A stretch of 6,393 nucleotides of DNA from Collinsella aerofaciens (GTDB taxonomy: Bacteria > Actinomycetota > Coriobacteriia > Coriobacteriales > Coriobacteriaceae): NCBI GenBank assembly GCA_008671285.1, contig RPYR01000266.1, forward strand, positions 1 to 6,393. The letters run 5' to 3'. Below, piece after piece: positions 1 to 5,531 of the stretch; within the stretch, counting starts at the first letter, position 1, and each line of letters opens with the position of its first letter. The notes under the pieces were generated by a model. It saw nothing but the letters and a program-made list of their open reading frames with translations, searched no databases and was not told the DNA's origin. Position numbers and translations under genes: made by a program.

Positions 1-452
1 GGGTCAATCAGGTAAGCGGGGTTCTGCGCGCCCACGTGCTTCATGGTAAAGAAGGGGCCCTCCAGGTAGATGCCCTGAATGCGAGCACCGCAGAAGTCGG
101 GGCCGCGGCCCTCGTCAGCCTGGGCGATGGCGGCGCAGGCATCCTTGATCTGCTCGACGCCATCGGTGAACGTCGTGGGCAGCCAGCTGGTGGTACCGCG
201 ACGAGCGAGCTCAGTCGAGCTGATATCGATACCCTCGGGGTCGTTATCGGTAGTCGAGTGGTTATAGAAGCCATGGATGTGAGTATCGACCATACCCGGT
301 GCGATCCACGATCCCGTGTAGTCCTTAATCTCGCAAGAGGGCTCGTCGGCCTGCCAGGCGCCAAAAACGCCATCCTCGACCATAAGATAGCCGCCCAGTT
401 GCGGGCCTGCCGGCAAGAAGAACTTGTCAGCCTTAATTGCGTACGTGCTCAT
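1..452 (-). CDS. nagA: N-acetylhexosamine-6-phosphate deacetylase, N-terminal part (NagA/AgaA family), cut by window edge
   Basis: Cytoplasmic metal-dependent amidohydrolase that removes acetate from GlcNAc-6-P or GalNAc-6-P. Only the first 150 codons are visible; the family is usually about 380-400 residues. The sequence shows the family hallmarks: a small N-terminal beta-sandwich segment, then APGMVDTHIHG at residues 51-61 with the HxH metal pair H58 and H60, then GIYLEGPFF at 127-135 with the metal-ligand glutamate E131. These positions match the H57/H59/E129 set I recall for Bacillus NagA. The ATG at 452 is chosen because AGGAG (458-462) sits five bases upstream. It lies downstream of agaS but behind a strong terminator, so it is probably transcribed at least partly from its own promoter. 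Beside agaS and an Aga-like PTS, the natural substrate may well be GalNAc-6-P (AgaA role); sequence alone does not separate the two substrates. Confidence 0.9.
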   Translation of the reverse strand, partial: MSTYAIKADKFFLPAGPQLGGYLMVEDGVFGAWQADEPSCEIKDYTGSWIAPGMVDTHIHGFYNHSTTDNDPEGIDISSTELARRGTTSWLPTTFTDGVEQIKDACAAIAQADEGRGPDFCGARIQGIYLEGPFFTMKHVGAQNPAYLID

Positions 453-491
453 ATGCACTCCTTGCTTCTAAAGCAGTTGACTGTGGTAATG

Positions 492-497
492 CTTATA
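492..497 (-). promoter_or_regulatory. Candidate -10 element for the nagA-type gene
   Basis: On the minus strand TATAAG stands about 40 bases before the deacetylase start and just downstream of the agaS terminator. The -35 region, 17 bases upstream, would be TTTTTG inside the terminator T-tract, a poor match. The -10 is embedded in an imperfect palindrome, GGTA-N7-TACC (485-499), which could be a degenerate regulator site. This is inference from position and hexamer only. Confidence 0.3.
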
Positions 498-510
498 CCC
501 GGTCCATGTA

Positions 511-552
511 AAAACAAAAAGCGCCCGCCCGCCGTTATGAGCGGACGGGCGC
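511..552 (-). terminator. Rho-independent terminator after agaS
   Basis: In the minus-strand transcript a 12-base GC-rich stem (arms 541-552 and 521-532, one G-U wobble at 528/545) with an 8-base loop is followed by TTTTTGTTTTT (511-520 and the base before). It lies 18 bases after the agaS stop codon. It should end the agaS message and separates it from the deacetylase gene. Confidence 0.9.
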
Positions 553-570
553 CCTTACAGGGGGACGCGA

Positions 571-1737
571 TTAAGCGGTGAAGGGGTGAATCGTCACACC
601 CTTGACCACGCGGTTGACCGTGCCGGTGGGGCTCGGCGTATCGGGCGTGTTGCCCACGCGCACGGAGTTGAGCAGGCTGATAGCCTGGGCAAACATCACG
701 AACGGCAGGGCAAGGTAGCCCTCGGGAAGCGCCTCGTAGCCCTTAAAGGTGAAGGACTCGCCCTCGTAGACGGTAGCGCCATCCTGCTGAACGGCAACGG
801 TGTGCTGAGCAATCTTGTCGCCACCGATCTCGTTGAGGATGTCGATGTCGTACTGACGGGTGTAGGCGTCGTTGTTGACGAACACGAAGACGAGCGTCTT
901 ATCGTCGACGAAGGACTTAGGTCCGTGACGATAGCCCATGGAGGTGTCGTAGGAAGTAGCGACCAGACCGTGAGCGAGCTCGAGAATCTTGAGCTGGCTC
1001 TCCTGAGCAAGGCCGCCGAAGGAGCCAGAACCCAAGTAGGTCACGCGGTTGAAGTCGCCAGCCAGGTAATCGGCGATCTCGGGCTCACGGGAGATGACCT
1101 CCTCGCCCATCTTGGCGATGGTCTCGACCCACTCGGCCTTCTGCTCGTCAGAGGCAGTGTCGAAAATAAGGGTGGAGAGCAGGGTCATGCAGGAATAAGA
1201 ACCGGTCATGGCGAAGCCCTTGTCGTTGGCGCGCGGAATGAGCAGCGTCAGCGCGTTGGGATCATCGGCAGACTCGACGGCGAGCTTGCCCTCGGGAGCG
1301 CAGGTGATGTTGAGGAACTTGACGTTGTGGACGAGCTCCTTGGCAACGGCAACGGCGGCAAGGCTCTCGGGGCTGTTGCCAGAGCGGGCAAAGGAAACCA
1401 CGAGCGTGGGATCCTCGGCGCGCAGGAAGTCGCGCGGGGCGCTCACGATGTCGGTCGTGGCGATGGGCTTAAAGTCGTAGAGATCAGTGTTGCCAGCGTG
1501 ACGCAGGTACGGGGCGCAGGTATCGCCAACGTAGTCGGACGTACCGGCACCGGTGAAGACAACGGACAGACGGCCCTCGCCCATAGCGCGAGCCTCGGCC
1601 AGGAAGGCCTCGATGGCCTCCTTGTTCTCGCGATAGATGTTGAGCGTATCACGCCAAAGCTCAGGCTGCTGAGCAATCTCGGCCGTGGTGATCTGGGCGC
1701 CGAGCTCGGTGAGCTCCTCGACACTCTTCTCGAACAT
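571..1737 (-). CDS. agaS: AgaS family SIS-domain amino-sugar-phosphate deaminase/isomerase
   Basis: AgaS is a cytoplasmic sugar-phosphate isomerase-fold enzyme; the E. coli and Shewanella proteins deaminate/isomerise galactosamine-6-phosphate to tagatose-6-phosphate. The 388-residue product is almost the same length as E. coli AgaS (384). Two SIS domains are visible: the first begins near residue 58 with VVFTGAGTSDYVGD and has the phosphosugar-binding SFARSGNSPES at 115-125; the second begins near 232 with TYLGSGSFGG. GYRHGPKSFVDD (268-279) and the C-terminal GNTPDTPSPTGTVNRVV (362-378) are near-identical to the AgaS sequence I remember and distinguish it from GlmS-type proteins. The ATG is preceded by AGAGAGAGG (1746-1754). 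It follows the gntR gene by 114 bases, has its own -10 and operator, and ends in a terminator, so it can be transcribed alone. Substrate assignment is inferred from family and neighbours. Confidence 0.95.
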   Translation of the reverse strand: MFEKSVEELTELGAQITTAEIAQQPELWRDTLNIYRENKEAIEAFLAEARAMGEGRLSVVFTGAGTSDYVGDTCAPYLRHAGNTDLYDFKPIATTDIVSAPRDFLRAEDPTLVVSFARSGNSPESLAAVAVAKELVHNVKFLNITCAPEGKLAVESADDPNALTLLIPRANDKGFAMTGSYSCMTLLSTLIFDTASDEQKAEWVETIAKMGEEVISREPEIADYLAGDFNRVTYLGSGSFGGLAQESQLKILELAHGLVATSYDTSMGYRHGPKSFVDDKTLVFVFVNNDAYTRQYDIDILNEIGGDKIAQHTVAVQQDGATVYEGESFTFKGYEALPEGYLALPFVMFAQAISLLNSVRVGNTPDTPSPTGTVNRVVKGVTIHPFTA

Positions 1738-1776
1738 TTCTAATACCTCTCTCTAGAAGTAATCCTCTGACGTGCA

Positions 1777-1782
1777 ATTATA
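1777..1782 (-). promoter_or_regulatory. agaS promoter -10 (TATAAT)
   Basis: A perfect TATAAT on the minus strand lies 40 bases upstream of the agaS ATG. With a 17-base spacer the -35 position would be CTACCA (1800-1805), a poor hexamer that lies wholly inside the candidate GntR operator at 1799-1812. A regulator bound there would directly compete with RNA polymerase, as expected for a repressor, although an activator compensating for the weak -35 cannot be excluded. Confidence 0.65.
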
Positions 1783-1798
1783 CACTTCAGTTGGTTAT

Positions 1799-1812
1799 CT
1801 GGTAGTAACCAG
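1799..1812. promoter_or_regulatory. Candidate GntR/HutC operator upstream of agaS
   Basis: CTGGT-AGTA-ACCAG is a perfect 14-base inverted repeat. The first 13 bases recur exactly at 6091-6103 upstream of the PTS operon. A wider pair of arms, GGTTA (1793-1797) and TAACC (1806-1810), surrounds the same centre region. The gene for a GntR-family regulator lies immediately upstream, which makes it the obvious candidate ligand; binding itself is inferred. Confidence 0.7.
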
Positions 1813-1851
1813 TTAAATGCAAAGAATCATCATATGGAAACGCTGCGAACC

Positions 1852-2583
1852 CTAGTCGCTACGCTGGTGGTAAACCTTGTATTTAAACTGATCGGCACGA
1901 GCAACCGAGAGTGTATACTCCACAACCTCGTTTGACTCGTTATACGTAGTCCTGACCAAATCGAGCACAGGCGAGCCCTCGACAATTCCCAAAAGGTGGG
2001 CGTCGGTGGGACGGGCTATGCTCGCATAGAACTCCTCTTCGGCCACGCGTATCTTTTGCTGAAAGTCTTGCTCAATCACATCGTAAAGCGGCTTACGCTC
2101 CAGTAGCGGTCGCTTTAGGGACAGAAATTGACGAACCGGTAGATAGCTGCGTTCGACCATCATGGGCATGTTGTCGGCAGAACGAAGGCGCTTGAGCTTA
2201 AAAATGCGATCGCCGATGCGCAATCCCATATGCTCGGCCAGATTCTTATCGGCCTCTATCTCGCAAAACTCGAGAATCGTGGTCTCGGGGTCGCGACCCA
2301 TCGCGCGCATCTGCTCGGTAAAGCTGTAGGACTGCATAAGATTGGTTGCCTTTGCCGAACGGTCGGTCACAAAGGTACCGCGACCGTGCTGCCGAACCAC
2401 CAATCCTAAACGCTCCAGTTCCTGCAGAGCCAGGCGTACCGTAGTGCGCGAGAGACCATAGCGCTCCGATAGTTCGCGCTCGGAAGGAATCATGTCACCG
2501 GCGCGATATTCATGGTCGATCTTTTCGGTCAGAATATCGACCAGCTGATCGTACAGCGGTTGCTTACGCGCTCCGATCGCCAT
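1852..2583 (-). CDS. GntR/HutC-family transcriptional regulator (wHTH plus UTRA ligand domain)
   Basis: DNA-binding regulator, probably the local controller of the amino-sugar genes, with a sugar-phosphate as likely effector. At 243 residues it has the usual HutC-subfamily length. Residues 8-73 form the GntR winged helix: PLYDQLVDIL, then IPSERELSERYGLSRTTVR (32-50), LQELERLGLV (53-62) and the wing QHGRGTFV (65-72). Residues about 85-240 fit a UTRA effector domain, with the typical MMVERSYLP (141-149) and VVEYTLSVARAD (220-231). I chose the ATG at 2583 because GGGAGGA (2588-2594) lies directly before it; a TTG at 2604 would add seven residues but places this site inside the coding region. It sits between the PTS operon terminator and agaS, with no clear terminator after it, so some transcripts may continue into agaS. 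A weak operator-like sequence before it suggests autoregulation. It could be called AgaR2- or GnbR-like; the exact orthologue is uncertain. Confidence 0.93.
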   Translation of the reverse strand: MAIGARKQPLYDQLVDILTEKIDHEYRAGDMIPSERELSERYGLSRTTVRLALQELERLGLVVRQHGRGTFVTDRSAKATNLMQSYSFTEQMRAMGRDPETTILEFCEIEADKNLAEHMGLRIGDRIFKLKRLRSADNMPMMVERSYLPVRQFLSLKRPLLERKPLYDVIEQDFQQKIRVAEEEFYASIARPTDAHLLGIVEGSPVLDLVRTTYNESNEVVEYTLSVARADQFKYKVYHQRSD

Positions 2584-2608
2584 CCTATCCTCCCATTTTC
2601 TCAAACTC

Positions 2609-2618
2609 GGCTACTACC
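2609..2618. promoter_or_regulatory. Degenerate operator-like site before the gntR gene
   Basis: On the minus strand GGTAGTAGCC matches the core of the shared operator (GGTAGTAACC) with one change, but the outer CT and A/AG bases are lost. It lies 26 bases before the regulator start and about 14 bases downstream of a possible -10 (GATAAT, 2632-2637), a position suited to weak autorepression. Confidence 0.4.
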
Positions 2619-2631
2619 TTGGGTGTTTAGC

Positions 2632-2637
2632 ATTATC
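2632..2637 (-). promoter_or_regulatory. Possible -10 of the gntR promoter
   Basis: GATAAT on the minus strand lies about 49 bases before the regulator ATG and downstream of the PTS terminator. The upstream partner is weak: TTGTTG with an 18-base spacer or TTGATT with 15. A promoter is expected here because the terminator isolates the gene from the PTS operon, but the hexamers alone are not convincing. Confidence 0.35.
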
Positions 2638-2661
2638 TGTCTGCCACACCCGAATCAACAA

Positions 2662-2701
2662 GAAAACAAAAGCCGCGCGCTCTTTCGAGCACGCGGCTTT
2701 T
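2662..2701. terminator. Rho-independent terminator of the PTS operon (near-symmetrical, possibly bidirectional)
   Basis: The arms AAAAGCCGCG (2668-2677) and CGCGGCTTTT (2692-2701) pair perfectly, continue after one C/A mismatch through GCTC/GAGC, and close on a TTTC loop. In the minus-strand transcript the stem is followed by TTTTGTTTTCT, a good U-tract, about 67 bases after the EIID stop. The plus-strand direction has only TTTTAAC, so it would be weaker that way. Confidence 0.9.
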
Positions 2702-2713
2702 AACATACACATG

Positions 2714-2760
2714 GCTTAAGGGGTCGGGGTGTGAGCCGCGTAGGGACACACCCCTCAAGC
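2714..2760 (-). other. Stem-loop between the EIID stop and the terminator
   Basis: Two alternative stems can form here: an outer one of 11 bases (2714-2724 with 2750-2760, one mismatch) or an inner perfect 8-base one, GGGGTGTG (2726-2733) with CACACCCC (2747-2754). It begins eight bases after the EIID stop codon. It may protect the 3' end of the PTS message or interact with the terminator that follows. Confidence 0.55.
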
Positions 2761-2767
2761 TAGAGCC

Positions 2768-3850
2768 TTACCAGATGCTCGGCCAGAGACCAAGCGGGCC
2801 AGCGCCCAGGATGCCAAGGACGAAGAGCAGGAGAATGCCCTTGGTCGGGGTCCAGCTGTGCTTAGCGAACATGTAGTAAAGCAGCAGCGTAAGCATAAGC
2901 GGGACGAGCTTCGGGACGATGGTGTTGAGGGTGTCGGCAACAGAGAAGTTGACCGGATCCTCGGTAACGGTGCCGTAGGTCACGGACTCCATGCCGTTAC
3001 CCAAATCGGTGACGCCGCACTCGACAGCGTTGCCGTCGGCATCGGAAGCGGTAAGGGCGTTGCCGTCCTTATCGGTCATGGCGATGGTACCGGCCTCAGC
3101 GGTCTCGGTATCGATGCCCTCCATACCGGTGAAGTTCTCGGCCTCCTTCTCGGAGACGATCACGGTAGTAGCGGAGAGGCCACGGGTGGTGCCGTTGGGG
3201 ATCTGGAGGTTGATCTGGGTGCCACCCATGGTGACGACCAGGCAACCGACGACGAAGACGCCCATGATGGAAGCGGCACGCGTGAACGCCTGCATGTTGG
3301 CGGTCAGAGCGTCAATAGCGCTGGTGCCAAGCTTGTAGGACCAGTTCATGAGCCAGAAGCGCAGAGCGAACTGGACGACGTTGAAGATCACCAGGAAGAT
3401 GATCGGTGCAGCGGCGTTGCCGTTGATGGCCATGTTGGAGGTGATGCCGGCCGTGATAGGCACGAGCGTCAGCCAGAACAGGGCGTCACCGATACCACCG
3501 AGCGGGCCCATTGCGGCGACGCGGACGGCGCGGATCGTGGGGATGTCAACCTTGTTCTGCTCGAGCGAAAGCACGATGCCCATAACAAAGGTGACAAGGA
3601 ACGGGTGGGTGTTGAAGAACTCCAGGTTGTGGCTCATGGAAGCCGCGAGGTCGTTCTTGTTGGTGTGGATCTTCTCCAGACCGGGGATGATGGAGTAGAG
3701 CCAGCCAGCGGCCTGCATGCGCTCGTAGTTGAACGATGCCTGCAGGAAGCAGGAGCGCCAAGCCATCTTGTTGAGGGTCTTCTGGTCGAGCTGCGGAGCA
3801 GGAGTGAGATCCTCGTAGTGCTCCGGGATCACATACTCATTAGATGCCAT
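2768..3850 (-). CDS. agaE: PTS mannose/GalNAc-family EIID (AgaE/ManZ type) with long hydrophilic insertion
   Basis: Membrane subunit that, with EIIC, forms the sugar channel. Residues 31-82 (WRSCFLQASFNYERMQAAGW, NLEFFNTHPF) and MGPLGGIGDALFW (114-126) are classical EIID signatures, very close to E. coli AgaE. The start at 3850 is chosen for the perfect GGAGGTGA eight bases before it, inside the end of the EIIC gene; the two genes overlap by 11 bases, implying translational coupling. A longer frame from 3883 has no such support. At 360 residues it is some 70 longer than AgaE/ManZ. The excess lies at about residues 217-303, between the hydrophobic GVFVVGCLVVTMGG and the C-terminal membrane segment (about 310-349), and is acidic with a duplicated DxDGNA motif (260-265, 270-275). 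It is the last gene of the operon. The family is certain, the sugar is inferred. Confidence 0.93.
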   Translation of the reverse strand: MASNEYVIPEHYEDLTPAPQLDQKTLNKMAWRSCFLQASFNYERMQAAGWLYSIIPGLEKIHTNKNDLAASMSHNLEFFNTHPFLVTFVMGIVLSLEQNKVDIPTIRAVRVAAMGPLGGIGDALFWLTLVPITAGITSNMAINGNAAAPIIFLVIFNVVQFALRFWLMNWSYKLGTSAIDALTANMQAFTRAASIMGVFVVGCLVVTMGGTQINLQIPNGTTRGLSATTVIVSEKEAENFTGMEGIDTETAEAGTIAMTDKDGNALTASDADGNAVECGVTDLGNGMESVTYGTVTEDPVNFSVADTLNTIVPKLVPLMLTLLLYYMFAKHSWTPTKGILLLFVLGILGAGPLGLWPSIW

Positions 3851-4640
3851 CTTCGAAGTCACCTCCGTCAGAAACAGCTGCACCCTTCAGCTCGGTCTGC
3901 TGCTGGAAGTCCCAGAAAGCGATGCCGAAGCCGATGAGAGCGAGGATGAGCAGAGCAGGGGTTGCCAGCGAATCGTTGGCAACGGTGATGAGCGCGAGGC
4001 CAAAGCCCATGAGGAAGAAGCCCCACATATCGCGGTTCATCATAACCTTGAGCAGGACGGCGAAGCCGACGAAGCGCATCATGCCGCCTGCAGCGGACAG
4101 ACCGGTCTGCAGCCAAGTCGGGATGGCAGAAGCGATGGTCTGACCGATGGTAGCGCCAGCGATGAAGAACAGGGTGACGACGACAGCGAAGATCAGGCCG
4201 AGCAGAGCCATGGCGAAGTAGTTCAGGCGCTCGATGCCCTTGGTGTCCGCGTTGTGAGCCATGTTATCGGCCGTGGACATAAGCGGGGACATAAGCGTGA
4301 AGACCAGGGTAACGCCAAGCTGGCCAAGCAGAGCGAACGGAATGGCGAGGCCGACTGCCGCGTTGGGCTCGAGGCCCGTGGCGATAGCGAGAATGGCTGC
4401 CATGATGCCGCCGATGACGGCGTTAGGCGGCTGAGCGCCTCCGATCGGCATGTTGCCGATCGTCATGAGCTGATAGGTACCACCCACGAGAAGACCGGTG
4501 TTGAGGTCGCCAAGGATAAGACCGATGACGGCGCCGGTGACGATGGGCTGATAGAGAGACTCGAGGAAGTCAAACTGGTCGATTGCCGCGATGAACGTGA
4601 CGACGAAGACCAGAGCGATCTGGATGATCGAGTATTCCAT
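3840..4640 (-). CDS. agaW: PTS mannose/GalNAc-family EIIC (AgaW/AgaC, ManY type)
   Basis: Polytopic inner-membrane permease subunit carrying the sugar-binding site. The 266-residue protein has the standard length. Typical EIIC sequence runs from the first membrane helix (about 4-22) through GLILGDLNTGLLVGGTYQLM (40-59), GGAQPPNAVIGGIMA (67-81) and NADTKGIERLNY (130-141), followed by alternating hydrophobic segments to about residue 245. The C-terminal tail GDFEDGI resembles the EFEDGI end I recall for E. coli AgaW. The ATG is preceded by AAAGGAGG (4647-4654) at a six-base distance. It follows EIIB after an unusual 90-base gap with two stem-loops, and its last codons contain the ribosome binding site of EIID. 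Family certain; GalNAc rather than mannose is inferred from the AgaS and deacetylase neighbours. Confidence 0.95.
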   Translation of the reverse strand: MEYSIIQIALVFVVTFIAAIDQFDFLESLYQPIVTGAVIGLILGDLNTGLLVGGTYQLMTIGNMPIGGAQPPNAVIGGIMAAILAIATGLEPNAAVGLAIPFALLGQLGVTLVFTLMSPLMSTADNMAHNADTKGIERLNYFAMALLGLIFAVVVTLFFIAGATIGQTIASAIPTWLQTGLSAAGGMMRFVGFAVLLKVMMNRDMWGFFLMGFGLALITVANDSLATPALLILALIGFGIAFWDFQQQTELKGAAVSDGGDFEDGI

Positions 4641-4663
4641 CTTGCTCCTCCTTTCAAAATGTA

Positions 4664-4689
4664 TGTACGCACTTTGGATTTCACGTACA
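4664..4689 (-). other. Intercistronic stem-loop 2 (EIIB-EIIC gap)
   Basis: Perfect six-base arms TGTACG (4664-4669) and CGTACA (4684-4689) enclose a 14-base loop. It ends nine bases before the EIIC ribosome binding site. There is no U-tract, so it is not a terminator. A role in message stability or EIIC translation is inference. Confidence 0.4.
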
Positions 4690-4693
4690 GAAC

Positions 4694-4713
4694 GTCAGGG
4701 TTTCACTCCTGAC
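4694..4713 (-). other. Intercistronic stem-loop 1 (EIIB-EIIC gap)
   Basis: Perfect six-base arms GTCAGG (4694-4699) and CCTGAC (4708-4713) enclose an 8-base loop, 17 bases after the EIIB stop codon. No U-tract follows. It stands in tandem with the stem-loop at 4664-4689 and could mark an RNA processing or stabilising point between the soluble and membrane PTS genes. Confidence 0.4.
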
Positions 4714-4730
4714 AACGTGGATCACGAGGA

Positions 4731-5213
4731 TTACGAGAAGAGCTTGCTCGTGTCCTCAACAGGCGTGCTCGGAACGCGCCTGATCTCCAACTCCACCCCC
4801 AATTCCTGCAGCTCTTTAAACGCAGCGACATCCTCGTCGTTAACTGCGACGGAGGTGGCGACTTGGCGCTTTCCTTCCGACATGTGCATGTTGCCGATGT
4901 TTACCTTCTTTATAGGCACACCGCCCTTGACGAGCGTAAGCACGTCTTCCGGTGTTTCGGCCACGATGAAGATCTTCTGGCGCGGGCTCGCCTTGCCAAT
5001 GACGTCGATGGTCTTCTGCAGAGAGAAGAAACGCGTAGCGACGCCGGCGGGAGCGGCCATCTTCATGAGGTTCTGGCGCATGGTGTTGGACGCCACGTCG
5101 TCGTTGGCGACGAGGATGAGGTTGGAGCCCAGGGTGGAGTTCCACTGGGTGGCAACCTGACCATGAACCAGTCGGTTATCGATGCGGGTAAGAAGAATGT
5201 TGGGTTCTGCCAT
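4731..5213 (-). CDS. agaV: PTS mannose/GalNAc-family EIIB (AgaV type)
   Basis: Cytoplasmic phosphocarrier that receives phosphate from EIIA and passes it to the incoming sugar at EIIC/EIID. The 160-residue protein has the normal length for a free-standing EIIB of the sorbose/mannose family. The active-site loop LTRIDNRLVHGQV (8-20) carries the phosphorylated histidine H17. LVANDDVA (34-41), FFSLQKTIDVI (62-72), TLVKGGVP (93-100) and VNIGNMH (104-110) closely follow the E. coli AgaV/AgaB sequence I remember, more than ManX. The ATG is preceded by AAAGGAAG at a nine-base distance. It lies 36 bases after yajC and 90 bases before EIIC. Activity as GalNAc EIIB is inferred from similarity and context. 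Confidence 0.94.
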   Translation of the reverse strand: MAEPNILLTRIDNRLVHGQVATQWNSTLGSNLILVANDDVASNTMRQNLMKMAAPAGVATRFFSLQKTIDVIGKASPRQKIFIVAETPEDVLTLVKGGVPIKKVNIGNMHMSEGKRQVATSVAVNDEDVAAFKELQELGVELEIRRVPSTPVEDTSKLFS

Positions 5214-5249
5214 GTTGATCAGCTTCCTTTCGTTATTTGCTGACGACAG

Positions 5250-5531
5250 TTACTTGATCTCCTGAATCGCGTAACGCGAAACATCTACGACGGCTCCGGA
5301 TCGGACTTTGATCTGGACCTTCTCGCCTTCGATGCCTTTGACGGTTCCGTAGATACCGCCGGCGAAAAGAACCTCTTGACCCGGCTTGAGCTCGGTGTGC
5401 AGCTCCTTGAAGTACTTCTGCTTCTTCTTCATGTTGATTTGCGACCAGATGGTGTAAATCAAGCCCATGATGACAAGCAGGCCTAAAAGGGCGACCGAGG
5501 AGCTCAGGACGTTGGCTCCGAAATCGGCCAT
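5250..5531 (-). CDS. yajC: YajC-family small membrane protein embedded in the PTS operon
   Basis: YajC is a single-span membrane protein associated with the SecDF part of the preprotein translocase. The 93-residue product has the family plan: a short N-terminus, one hydrophobic helix at about 9-28 (LSSSVALLGLLVIMGLIYTI), a basic patch MKKKQK (34-39), then the YajC beta domain with KPGQEVLFAGGIYGTV (49-64), GIEGEKVQIKV (67-77) and VVDVSRYAIQEI (81-92). Its ATG shares one base with the EIIA stop codon (TAATG at 5531), so it is translationally coupled to a PTS gene rather than sitting beside secD/secF. YajC-like genes next to mannose-family PTS genes are also found in the pneumococcal hyaluronate locus, as I recall. 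It could be a specialised paralogue that helps insert or stabilise EIIC/EIID; that role is inference. Confidence 0.9.
   Translation of the reverse strand: MADFGANVLSSSVALLGLLVIMGLIYTIWSQINMKKKQKYFKELHTELKPGQEVLFAGGIYGTVKGIEGEKVQIKVRSGAVVDVSRYAIQEIK

Noticed and set aside
586..1743. Long open frame on the plus strand (385 codons) opposite agaS
   Set aside because: It lies fully antisense to a gene with unmistakable AgaS motifs; such frames arise from the codon bias of high-G+C genes, and its product resembles no family I know and lacks a suitable ribosome binding site.
2584..2604. TTG start for the GntR regulator adding seven residues
   Set aside because: The strong GGGAGGA lies inside this extension and at the right distance from the ATG at 2583, and family members begin close to that ATG.
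3851..3883. Longer EIID beginning at 3883
   Set aside because: This would add eleven residues encoded within EIIC; the ATG at 3850 has a perfect ribosome binding site at the proper distance.
2858..3937. Long open frame on the plus strand (359 codons) opposite EIID
   Set aside because: The product is His/Asp/Gly-rich without recognisable domains and mirrors a clear EIID gene; regarded as a codon-bias shadow.
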